DNA of 64,000 nt. Source: Streptomyces hygroscopicus subsp. hygroscopicus (lineage in GTDB: Bacteria > Actinomycetota > Actinomycetes > Streptomycetales > Streptomycetaceae). The position numbers were made by a program, and so were the translations under genes. The notes beneath the pieces are model-generated. The model had not been told where the DNA came from. It worked only from the letters and a program-made list of their open reading frames with translations, and did no database searches. Shown piece by piece: positions 30,594-37,672 of this stretch (position 1 is its first letter; every line of letters starts with the position of its first letter). The DNA lies in contig NZ_BSSM01000017.1 in NCBI RefSeq assembly GCF_030269125.1, forward strand, positions 124,001-188,000, in the 5' to 3' direction.

Positions 30594-32639
30594 ATGCGGC
30601 CGCTCGCCGACGACGAACCGGTGACCATCGGGCCGTACCGGCTGCTCGGGCGGCTCGGGGCCGGCGGGATGGGGCGGGTCTACCTCGGTCGCAGCGCGGG
30701 GGGCCGCACGGTCGCCGTCAAGATCGTGCACCCGCACTTCGCGCTGGACGAGGAGTTCCGTGCCCGCTTCCGCCGCGAGGTGGAGGCCGCGCGCCGGGTC
30801 GGCGGCGCCTGGACCGCGCCGGTGCTGGACGCGGACCCCGACGCCCCGGTGCCCTGGGTCGCCACCGCCTACGCGGCGGGACCCTCCCTCGCCTCGGCCG
30901 TCACCGGCACCGGTCCGCTGCCCGAGCACACGGTACGAGCCCTCGCCGCCGGCCTCGCCGAGGCGCTGGCAGCCGTCCACGCCCTGGGCCTGGTCCACCG
31001 CGACGTCAAGCCGTCCAACGTGCTGCTCACCCTGGACGGTCCCCTCCTGATCGACTTCGGCATCGCACGGGCCACGGACGGCACGGCGTCCCTGACCGCG
31101 ACCGGCGCGTCGGTCGGCTCGCCGGGGTACATGGCCCCGGAACAGATCCTCGGCAAGAGCGCGACCGGGGCTGCGGACGTCTTCTCGCTGGGCGCGGTAC
31201 TGACGTACGCGGCGACCGGGGAGTCGCCGTTCCCGGGGAACTCGTCGGCGGCGCTGCTGTACAAGGTGGTGCACGAGGAGCCGGAACTGGGAGCGCTGGG
31301 CGGCGAGTTGCGGGCGGTCGCGGAAGCGTGCCTCGCGAAGGACCCGTCGGCCCGCCCGGCTCCGGCGGAGGTGAGCCGCCGACTCGCTCCCGACGGCGCG
31401 GCCCGCTCGATAGCCGGGGGCTGGCTGCCGGGCCCCCTGGTGGAGCAGGTCAGCCGGAGTGCGGTCCAGCTGCTCAACCTGGACACGGCGGAGACGGTCC
31501 ACTCGGGACCGGTCGCTTTCGACGGGCCGTCGGTGGAGGGGACCGGGGTGGGTCCGATTCCGAGTCCGAGTCCGATTCCGGCTCCGGCTCCGGCTCCGGC
31601 TCAGAGTCCGATTCCGGGTGCGGGTGCGGGTGCGGGTGCCGTGCCGGGTGAGGGCCCGGGGTGGGACGCGGATGCCGTGACGGGTGAGTTCGGGCCGGCG
31701 CCGGTGATGGGGCCCGCTCCCTCGACGCCCGCGCGGAGGCTCCCGCCCGCGTCCGGATTCCCGGCTGTGCCGACTGCCGGGTCCGGGTCTCCGGCCGAGC
31801 CGGCTTCCGCCTCTGGTTTCCCGGCCGCGTCGGGCTCGGGTTCCGGCTTCCCGGCCCCGCCGGCCCCCGCGTCCGGGTTCCCGGTCCCGCCTGCCCACGT
31901 CCCCGGCTTCCCTGCCCCGCCCGCCCACGCCCCCGCGCCGCCCGGCACGCCGACCGTCGTGCCCGCGCCCCGGGACGGGGACGGCGCGCGGCCCGGGAAG
32001 CTTTCGGTGAGCGTGGCGGCGAGCGCGTCACCCCCGGACACCGGCGGCGGGCGCCGGATCAGCTGCACGGTGGCGCTCGCGGTCGCCGGTGCGCTGGCCG
32101 TGGCGACGGTCGGGGTGGGCGCCCTGCTGCGCCCGTGGTCCGGCGGCCACACCAGCGAGGCGGGCGGCGCGCCCAACCCCGCGGCGAGTTCGGCGACTCC
32201 GGGCGCGACACCCCCCGGCGACTCCGCGCCCCAGCCCAGCGGCACCTCCACGGACCCTCCCCAGGGGGGCTCCGCCGGAGGTGGGACCAAGGGCCCCGGC
32301 GCGATACCGGCCCGCTATCTCGGGACGTGGGAGGGCCAGGCCACCGCCCTGGACGGCGGCCGGCACCTCGGCACTTACCGGCTCACCGTCCACCAGGCCG
32401 CGGTGGGTGCGGAGTTGGGCCGTCTGAGACGGACGGACCAGCGGGGCAGGGTCTGTACCGACGTCCTCACACTGAGACGGGCCACCGCCTCCCGGCTCAC
32501 CGCCACCTCGGCCGGCCACGACGGCTGCGACCCCGCGACCCACGTGGTGGAGCTGACGCCCACCTACGGCGACCTGACGTACACCTCGGACAGCGAGACA
32601 CAGGGCAACCCGGTGGCGGTGCTGACGAAGGCCGGTTAG
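30594..32639 (+). CDS. Membrane Ser/Thr protein kinase
   Basis: 681-aa Hanks-type kinase from the conserved start MRPLADDEPVTIGPYRLLGR. Glycine loop LGAGGMGRVY (21-30), Lys43, HRDVKPSN near 136, DFG near 154. After the kinase domain comes a long Pro/Ala-rich juxtamembrane region with repeats such as PIPSPSPIPAPAPAPAQSP and GFPxPPAxxxGFP, a membrane helix (VALAVAGALAVATVGVGALL, about 492-511) and a beta-rich extracellular domain (YLGTWEGQATALDGGRHLGT..) with two cysteines, probably a sensor. A longer start (GTG 30198) is possible and would add a Gly/Ser-rich N terminus. It lies downstream of mqnA on the same strand but likely has its own promoter. The signal is unknown. Confidence 0.88.
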   Translation: MRPLADDEPVTIGPYRLLGRLGAGGMGRVYLGRSAGGRTVAVKIVHPHFALDEEFRARFRREVEAARRVGGAWTAPVLDADPDAPVPWVATAYAAGPSLASAVTGTGPLPEHTVRALAAGLAEALAAVHALGLVHRDVKPSNVLLTLDGPLLIDFGIARATDGTASLTATGASVGSPGYMAPEQILGKSATGAADVFSLGAVLTYAATGESPFPGNSSAALLYKVVHEEPELGALGGELRAVAEACLAKDPSARPAPAEVSRRLAPDGAARSIAGGWLPGPLVEQVSRSAVQLLNLDTAETVHSGPVAFDGPSVEGTGVGPIPSPSPIPAPAPAPAQSPIPGAGAGAGAVPGEGPGWDADAVTGEFGPAPVMGPAPSTPARRLPPASGFPAVPTAGSGSPAEPASASGFPAASGSGSGFPAPPAPASGFPVPPAHVPGFPAPPAHAPAPPGTPTVVPAPRDGDGARPGKLSVSVAASASPPDTGGGRRISCTVALAVAGALAVATVGVGALLRPWSGGHTSEAGGAPNPAASSATPGATPPGDSAPQPSGTSTDPPQGGSAGGGTKGPGAIPARYLGTWEGQATALDGGRHLGTYRLTVHQAAVGAELGRLRRTDQRGRVCTDVLTLRRATASRLTATSAGHDGCDPATHVVELTPTYGDLTYTSDSETQGNPVAVLTKAG

Positions 32640-32664
32640 GACTCGTCGGCCGGTCGGGTGACGG

Positions 32665-33034
32665 CTACTCGTCCGCGCCGTCGGACCCCGGGTCGCAGGA
32701 CATGGGGAGGCATCCCGAACCGGTGCTCATGAACATGGACGACTCGTTCTGCACACCCACGCCGACCCACCAGTGCGACCTGGGGAGTCTTCCCCCGACC
32801 GGGGCCACCGTCGAGTCCGGGACACTTCTCCCCACCGCCGCCCTCGACCGACGTGGCGGCCGATCCGGCGGTGGGCCGGACCGCGTCGAGCGTCTCCGGC
32901 GCGAGCGACTGCGCCTTCCTCACCACCGACGTGGGGTCCGTGCCACCGCCGGGACCTCCCCAGCCCGTGGTCACCGCCGGCGCGGCCAGTGCCACGGCCA
33001 CGGCTCCTCCGGACAACGGCTCCCTCGTTCTCAC
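32665..33034 (-). pseudogene. Decayed lipoprotein gene (frameshift, lost lipobox Cys)
   Basis: From GTG 33034 the minus strand reads VRTREPLSGGAVAVALAAPA, then VTTGW, a lipoprotein signal peptide in which the lipobox Cys has become Trp (TGG). The reading continues with good third-position GC through TDPTSVVRKAQSLAPETLDA and SVEGGGGEKCPG to about 32815. There the coding frame shifts by one base and continues DSTVAPVGG..WWVGVGVQNESSMFMS to a stop at 32665. Neither frame alone gives a sensible protein. This fits a secreted lipoprotein inactivated by a frameshift and point changes, probably also shortened at the C terminus. It converges on the kinase gene. I cannot identify the parent family by name. 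Confidence 0.65.
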
Positions 33035-33143
33035 GACCCATCCATCGAAGAAGTGTTCCGAAGCGCGCGCCACGCCCTCGCCGCCGGCCTTCGGATCGTC
33101 ACGGACGTGACGGGATCGGCCGTCCGCCGCCCCGGGATCTCTG

Positions 33144-33149
33144 TAGTCT
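33144..33149 (+). promoter_or_regulatory. Candidate -10 box for the prepilin peptidase unit
   Basis: TAGTCT at 33144-33149 predicts a start near 33156, 46 nt before the 22-codon open frame at 33202 and 107 nt before the peptidase start. Confidence 0.3.
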
Positions 33150-33201
33150 CTCAGCGTCCCGAGCACGACTTCTCCCGCTCATCCGACCCAGGACAGCTGT
33201 C

Positions 33202-33270
33202 ATGGCGCGACGCAGGATCCCAGCCCCGACCGGTTCCCGGCCCGTGTACGTGTCGAGCCGGGATGGGTGA
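33202..33270 (+). CDS. Candidate 22-codon upstream open reading frame
   Basis: A short frame, MARRRIPAPTGSRPVYVSSR plus DG, starts at ATG 33202 with AGGA 9 nt upstream. It stops at 33268-33270, overlapping the prepilin peptidase ATG (33263) by 8 bp. Its ribosome site is better than that of the peptidase, so it could couple translation of the larger gene. It may equally be chance. Confidence 0.35.
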   Translation: MARRRIPAPTGSRPVYVSSRDG

Positions 33271-33991
33271 CGTGCCGCTGTGGGCCGCCGCCGCGCTGTG
33301 GGGTGCGGTGGCGGGAGCGCTGCTGCCCAGGGCCGCCTACCGGTTCGCCGTGCCGGTGGGGGAGGCGTGGCGCGTCCGATGCCCGGGGGAACACGTACTG
33401 CGGGGATGGCTCGGACCGGTGGACTGCGGGGAGTGCGCGCGGCAGGGCGCGCCCTTCGCTCCTCTCTCCGCCGTCACCGCCCTCCTGTGCGCCGCCCTCG
33501 CCGCGGCGACCGGCCCGAGGCCCGAGCTGCCGGTCTGGCTGCTGCTCGCGCCGGTGGGCGTGCTGCTGGGCGTGGTCGACGTCCGGGTGCGGCGGCTGCC
33601 CGACGTGCTGACGCTGCCGCTCGCCGCCGCCGCCCTCGCGCTGCTGGGCCTCGCCTCGCTGCTCCCCGGACACGCCGGGCACTGGTCCACCGCGTGGGGC
33701 GGGGCGTGCGCGCTCGGGGTCGGGTACGCCGTGCTGCATCTGGTGAACCCGGACGGGATGGGGCTCGGGGACGCGAAGCTGGCCCTGGGGATGGGGGCCG
33801 TGCTCGGGTGGTACGGGTGGAGTGCCGTACTGCTGGGGACCTTCGCCGCGGTCCTTGCCGGGGCGCTGTACGGCGGTGCGCTCGTCGCGGTGCGGCGGGC
33901 CCGGCGGAGGGCGGGGATCGCCTTCGGGCCGTTCCTGTTGGGAGGGACGCTCGCCGGGGTGCTGATCGGCGCGTATACGGCGCTGTCGTAG
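33263..33991 (+). CDS. A24-type prepilin peptidase
   Basis: 242-aa integral membrane aspartic protease that trims type IV pilin-like signal peptides. The two catalytic Asp motifs are VVDVRVRRLPDVL (about 98-110, GxxD type) and GLGDAKLALGMG (about 168-179). A CPxxH..CGEC-like zinc-cysteine region is only partly present (RCPGEH, DCGECARQG). Six to seven hydrophobic helices. The methylase half of PilD is absent, as in TadV/CpaA-like enzymes. No pilin genes adjoin, so the substrates (Tad/Flp-type pilins) are probably encoded elsewhere. Translation may be coupled to the 22-codon frame that overlaps its start. Confidence 0.87.
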   Translation: MGDVPLWAAAALWGAVAGALLPRAAYRFAVPVGEAWRVRCPGEHVLRGWLGPVDCGECARQGAPFAPLSAVTALLCAALAAATGPRPELPVWLLLAPVGVLLGVVDVRVRRLPDVLTLPLAAAALALLGLASLLPGHAGHWSTAWGGACALGVGYAVLHLVNPDGMGLGDAKLALGMGAVLGWYGWSAVLLGTFAAVLAGALYGGALVAVRRARRRAGIAFGPFLLGGTLAGVLIGAYTALS

Positions 33992-34033
33992 GCTGGTCCG
34001 GTCCGTCCGTACCCCTTACGAAAGGGCCCCCCG

Positions 34034-35233
34034 GTGACCGAGAAGGCCGACCTCCAGTCCGTCCTCGACCGTGCCGCCGCCGGCGGGCGGATCACCCCGG
34101 AAGAGGCCGTCGCCCTCTACCGCGACGCCCCGCTGCACGCGCTGGGCGCGGCCGCCGACGCCGTACGCCGCCGTCAGTACGCCGGCATCGAGCACATCGC
34201 GACGTACATCATCGAGCGCAACATCAACTACACGAACGTGTGTGTCACGGCGTGCAGGTTCTGCGCCTTCTACGCGGCGCCCAAGGACACGGACAAGGGC
34301 TGGACCCGCGACCTGGACGACATCCTGCGCCGCTGCGCGGAGACCGTCGAGCTGGGCGGCACCCAGATCATGTTCCAGGGCGGCCACCACCCGGACTACG
34401 GCGTCGAGTACTACGAGCGGCACTTCAAGGCCATCAAGGACGCCTTCCCCCAGCTGGTGATCCACTCGCTGGGCGCGTCCGAGGTCGAGCACATGGCCCG
34501 GATCAGCGGGGTGTCGGTCGAGGAGGCCATCACCCGGATCCACGCCGCCGGTCTCGACTCCTTCGCCGGCGCCGGCGCCGAGCTGCTGCCCGAGCGGCCG
34601 CGCAAGGCCATCGCCCCGCTCAAGGAGAGCGGCGAGCGCTGGCTGGAGATCATGGAGACGGCGCACAACCTGGGCGTGGAGTCCACCTCCACCATGCTGA
34701 TGGGCACGGGCGAGACCAACGCCGAGCGCATCGAGCACCTGCGGATGATCCGTGACGTGCAGGACCGCACGGGCGGCTTCCGCGCGTTCATCCCGTACAC
34801 GTACCAGCCCGAGAACAACCACCTCAAGGGCCGTACCCAGGCGACCCTCTTCGAGTACCTGCGGATGATCGCCATCGCCCGGCTGTTCCTCGACAACGTC
34901 CGGCACATCCAGGGCTCCTGGCTCACCACGGGCAAGGAAGTCGGCCAGCTGTCCCTGCACTACGGCGCGGACGACCTCGGCTCGATCATGCTGGAGGAGA
35001 ACGTGGTCTCCTCGGCCGGCGCCAAGCACCGGTCCAACCGGCTGGAGATCATCGACCTCATCCGCAAGGCGGGGCGGGTGCCCGCGCAGCGTGCGACGAC
35101 GTACGAGCACCTCGTCGTGCACGACGACCCGGCCGACGACCCCGTCGACGACCGCGTGGTCTCCCACATCTCCTCCACGGCGATCGAGGGCGGCACCGCG
35201 CACCCCGAGCTGAAGCTGCTCTCCGCCAACTGA
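34034..35233 (+). CDS. mqnC: Cyclic dehypoxanthine futalosine synthase MqnC
   Basis: 399-aa radical SAM enzyme that cyclises dehypoxanthine futalosine in the menaquinone route. The cluster motif CVTACRFC lies at about 71-78, preceded by ERNINYTNV. TQIMFQGGHHPDYGVEYYE and FIPYTYQPENNHLKG match MqnC, distinguishing it from MqnE at 11326. GTG 34034 has AAAGGG 8 nt upstream, and a TAGGCT -10 candidate overlaps the end of the prepilin peptidase gene (33989-33994). An amidohydrolase-like gene follows after 7 bp and menG lies 0.7 kb downstream. Confidence 0.94.
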   Translation: MTEKADLQSVLDRAAAGGRITPEEAVALYRDAPLHALGAAADAVRRRQYAGIEHIATYIIERNINYTNVCVTACRFCAFYAAPKDTDKGWTRDLDDILRRCAETVELGGTQIMFQGGHHPDYGVEYYERHFKAIKDAFPQLVIHSLGASEVEHMARISGVSVEEAITRIHAAGLDSFAGAGAELLPERPRKAIAPLKESGERWLEIMETAHNLGVESTSTMLMGTGETNAERIEHLRMIRDVQDRTGGFRAFIPYTYQPENNHLKGRTQATLFEYLRMIAIARLFLDNVRHIQGSWLTTGKEVGQLSLHYGADDLGSIMLEENVVSSAGAKHRSNRLEIIDLIRKAGRVPAQRATTYEHLVVHDDPADDPVDDRVVSHISSTAIEGGTAHPELKLLSAN

Positions 35234-35240
35234 GCGCGCC

Positions 35241-35846
35241 GTGCTGACGATCCACGCGGACTCCACGGGGCACGCGCTCGCCGTCGAGGGCGCTCGGGTG
35301 GTGGCCGCGGGCGATGTCCGGGAGCTGGCCGACGCGTATCCGCGGGCACGGGTGCGGCGGTGGCCGGGCATCCTGACGCCCGGCTTCGTCAACCTCCACG
35401 GCACGGAGCTGCTGGAGGAGACGTACCACCCGGACCCCCGGGAGGCCGGGGAGCTGGGCACCGGACCGCTGACGGGCGACGCGCTCGCCGCCCTGGCGTT
35501 GGACGACGTCCGGTGGGGCGGGAGTGCCCGGCGCGGGGTGCAGCGGATGCTGGCGCACGGGACGGTGGCGGTGGCGTGCGAGGCCCTGCGCAGGCCAGCC
35601 GTCGTGGACGCGGTACGGCGCACCGGGCTGGACCTGGTGAGCCGCACGGGCCGTCCCGGCGGGGTGCCCTCCCTGGACCCCCTCGCGTGCGGGCTGCCCC
35701 CGGAGGTGCCGTCGCCGCGTGAGCCGGGTTCCGCCGCCCGCTTCGCCGTCTTCGACGTGTCCGACGCGTCGGAACTCGCCGAGCGCGGGGCGTCGACGTG
35801 CGTGGCGACGGTGATCGGGGGCCGGCTGCTGTACCGGCGCCGCTGA
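35241..35846 (+). CDS. Truncated amidohydrolase-like (imidazolonepropionase-like) protein
   Basis: 201-aa protein with the entry region of the amidohydrolase superfamily: an N-terminal beta-sandwich strand set (LTIHADSTGHALAVEGARVV) and PGILTPGFVNLHG near residue 43-55, where active enzymes have PGxxDxHxH. Only one of the metal-binding His residues is kept and the later His/Asp ligands are missing. The chain ends with a strand (CVATVIGGRLLYRR) that normally closes the sandwich. It looks like a sandwich plus reduced barrel and is probably not a standard hydrolase. It starts 7 bp after mqnC, so a supporting role in menaquinone synthesis is possible. GTG 35241 lacks a clear ribosome site. Confidence 0.72.
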   Translation: MLTIHADSTGHALAVEGARVVAAGDVRELADAYPRARVRRWPGILTPGFVNLHGTELLEETYHPDPREAGELGTGPLTGDALAALALDDVRWGGSARRGVQRMLAHGTVAVACEALRRPAVVDAVRRTGLDLVSRTGRPGGVPSLDPLACGLPPEVPSPREPGSAARFAVFDVSDASELAERGASTCVATVIGGRLLYRRR

Positions 35847-35918
35847 CGCCGGTCCTCCCGGCGACCGGCGAGGACCCGGACACGCCCGACCCGGAGCCGC
35901 CCGCCGGGACCGGGCTGC

Positions 35919-35931
35919 GACAATGGCCGGG
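35919..35931 (+). promoter_or_regulatory. -10 box giving a probably leaderless menG transcript
   Basis: GACAAT at 35919-35924 is 6 nt before the GTG at 35931, fitting a start at the first codon. The -35 is weak. Confidence 0.4.
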
Positions 35932-36623
35932 TGACCCGCGCATCCCTGGACAAGCAGCCGCACGAAGTCGCCTCGATGTTCGACAACGTGGCGGAACGGT
36001 ACGACCTGACCAACGACGTGCTGTCCCTGGGACAGGACCGCCGCTGGCGCAAGGAAGTGGCCCAGGCCGTCGACGCCCGCCCCGCGCAGAAGATCCTGGA
36101 CCTCGCCGCCGGCACCGCCACCTCCTCCCTCCCCTTCGCCCGCACCGGCGCGTACGTCGTGCCCTGCGACTTCTCGCTCGGCATGCTCCAGGTCGGCAAG
36201 AAGCGTCACACCTGGCTGCCGTTCACGGCGGGCGACGCGACGAAGCTGCCGTTCAAGGACGACACCTTCGACGCCGTGACGATCTCCTTCGGCCTGCGCA
36301 ACGTGCAGGACACCGATGCCGCGCTGCGCGAGATGTACCGCGTCACCAGGCCCGGCGGGCGCGTCGTGATCTGCGAGTTCTCGCACCCGACCTGGACGCC
36401 CTTCCGGACCGTCTACACCGAGTACCTGATGCGCGCCCTGCCCCCGGTCGCGCGCGCCGTGTCCTCGAACCCGGACGCGTACGTCTACCTCGCCGAGTCC
36501 ATCCGCGCCTGGCCGGACCAGCCCGGCCTCGCCGAACGGCTCGGCAAGGCGGGCTGGTCCAGGGTGGCCTGGCGCAACCTCACCGGTGGCGTGGTCGCCC
36601 TGCACCGCGGCTTCAAGGACTGA
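35931..36623 (+). CDS. menG: Demethylmenaquinone methyltransferase MenG (UbiE family)
   Basis: 230-aa SAM-dependent methyltransferase making menaquinone from demethylmenaquinone, the last ring modification. UbiE signatures: VASMFDNVAERYDLTNDVLS near the N terminus, KILDLAAGTATSSLPFA (motif I, about 54-70), and FDAVTISFGLRNVQDTDAAL followed by RPGGRVVICEFS (about 109-150). Length matches the family. Transcription seems to begin at its own GTG start. It lies 84 bp downstream of the amidohydrolase-like gene and converges with a PASTA-domain gene, whose stop is only 3 bp away. Confidence 0.94.
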   Translation: MTRASLDKQPHEVASMFDNVAERYDLTNDVLSLGQDRRWRKEVAQAVDARPAQKILDLAAGTATSSLPFARTGAYVVPCDFSLGMLQVGKKRHTWLPFTAGDATKLPFKDDTFDAVTISFGLRNVQDTDAALREMYRVTRPGGRVVICEFSHPTWTPFRTVYTEYLMRALPPVARAVSSNPDAYVYLAESIRAWPDQPGLAERLGKAGWSRVAWRNLTGGVVALHRGFKD

Positions 36624-36626
36624 CTC

Positions 36627-36962
36627 TCAGCGGCCGATCATCTCGAACGCGTCCCCCGGTTCCCCCAGTTCCCGAGGGAGCCCGCCCGTCGGCGGCCGGG
36701 GGACGCGCGGTTCGCGTACGCCCCCGCCGCCCTCCCCCTCCGCGAAGTCGAACCACACGTACACCATCGAGTCCACCGGGACCGCCGCGCCGGGCTGCGG
36801 GTACTGGCGTACGACGTAGTCCACCACCGCCCGTTGGAAGTCGGGGCGGTCCGGCGCGGCCAGGAGAAGGCCCCGGGCCCGAGCGCTCTCTCGCGCGTCC
36901 ACGGCCATCAGACCGACCAGCCGTGGCACACGTACTTCGGGTGTTTTGGGTGTTGCGTGCAC
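36627..36962 (-). CDS. Single PASTA-domain small protein
   Basis: 111-aa protein consisting almost only of one PASTA domain: VRVPRLVGLMAVDARESARA, then FQRAVVDYVVRQYPQPGAAV and SMVYVWFDF, plus an acidic/Gly linker and a Pro-rich tail. PASTA domains bind peptidoglycan or muropeptides when attached to kinases and PBPs. Here there is no kinase, membrane helix or signal peptide, so the protein appears cytosolic. GTG 36962 has GGGGGTG 6-7 nt upstream; longer starts add unlikely sequence. It converges on menG with a 3-bp gap. Confidence 0.75.
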   Translation of the reverse strand: MHATPKTPEVRVPRLVGLMAVDARESARARGLLLAAPDRPDFQRAVVDYVVRQYPQPGAAVPVDSMVYVWFDFAEGEGGGGVREPRVPRPPTGGLPRELGEPGDAFEMIGR

Positions 36963-37044
36963 AGATGTCACCCCCAGCGGTACTGGCAGGGTAGCCCCGG
37001 TGCGTCCCGGCCGGAAGGAGCCGGTGTCGTACTGTGACAGACGG

Positions 37045-37575
37045 CTACTCCGCGTCACCGTTAGAAGAGTCGAGCGCCAGTCGGAAGCAGAGCGCCTCCT
37101 CGTCCAGGACCGGGTGCGGATAGGTCTCCGCGGGACGCATGCCCAGGCGCCGGGTCACCGCGATGGACCGCTCGTTGCCCGGCCGTACCATCGCCACCAC
37201 CTCCGGCACCCCCGCCTCCCGTACGCGCCGCAGGGTCTCGCGCGCGGCGGCGGTGACGTACCCCTTGCCCCAGTGCGCACGGCCGAGCCGCCAGCCGATC
37301 TCGATCGCGCCGACCGGGCCCCACTCGGGACGCCAGGGCTGGGCGCCGGTGAAGCCGAGGACCTCGTCGGACTCGTCCAGGATCGTCCAGAGGCAGAAGC
37401 CGAGTTCCGCGTCGTGCCGCCGCTGGCGCGCGGTCAGTTCCTCGTACACCGACATCCCGGCGGGCTTGCCGCCGTGGAACTCCATCACCTCGGGATCGGC
37501 GAAGACCCGGTGCCAGGCGAGGGCGTCCTCATGGGTGGGAACACGCAGCCGCAGCGCGGGGAGAGGTCGGTTCAC
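37045..37575 (-). CDS. GNAT family N-acetyltransferase (RimJ/RimL-like)
   Basis: 176-aa acetyltransferase of the RimJ/RimL subtype. LRLRVPTHEDALAWHRVFAD at the N terminus, AIEIGWRLGRAHWGKGYVTA with the acetyl-CoA loop at about 93-112, and VRPGNERSIAVTRRLGM (about 131-147) are characteristic. It probably acetylates an amino terminus or small amine. GTG 37575 has AAGGG 9 nt upstream. It is divergent from the geranylgeranyl-reductase gene across a 97-bp region holding an 18-bp palindrome. The PASTA gene lies downstream on the same strand. Confidence 0.87.
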   Translation of the reverse strand: MNRPLPALRLRVPTHEDALAWHRVFADPEVMEFHGGKPAGMSVYEELTARQRRHDAELGFCLWTILDESDEVLGFTGAQPWRPEWGPVGAIEIGWRLGRAHWGKGYVTAAARETLRRVREAGVPEVVAMVRPGNERSIAVTRRLGMRPAETYPHPVLDEEALCFRLALDSSNGDAE

Positions 37576-37598
37576 AGGGCAGCCCTTCAGCCGGGTGA

Positions 37599-37616
37599 TC
37601 TATTCCGCTGAATAGA
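37599..37616. promoter_or_regulatory. Palindromic operator candidate TCTATTC-CGCT-GAATAGA
   Basis: Perfect 7-bp arms with a 4-bp centre lie midway between the divergent GNAT and reductase genes. TAGACT at 37613-37618 is a plausible -10 for the rightward gene, so a bound dimer would cover it. Confidence 0.6.
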
Positions 37617-37672
37617 CTGCCCATGTCCAGTGCCGGTCGGCACGCAGATTTCGAACTTGGGGAGATCCCGCC

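Noticed and set aside
32636..33166. 176-aa minus-strand frame as an intact gene
   Set aside because: Coding signal and protein-like sequence switch frame near 32815; better read as a frameshifted pseudogene starting at 33034.
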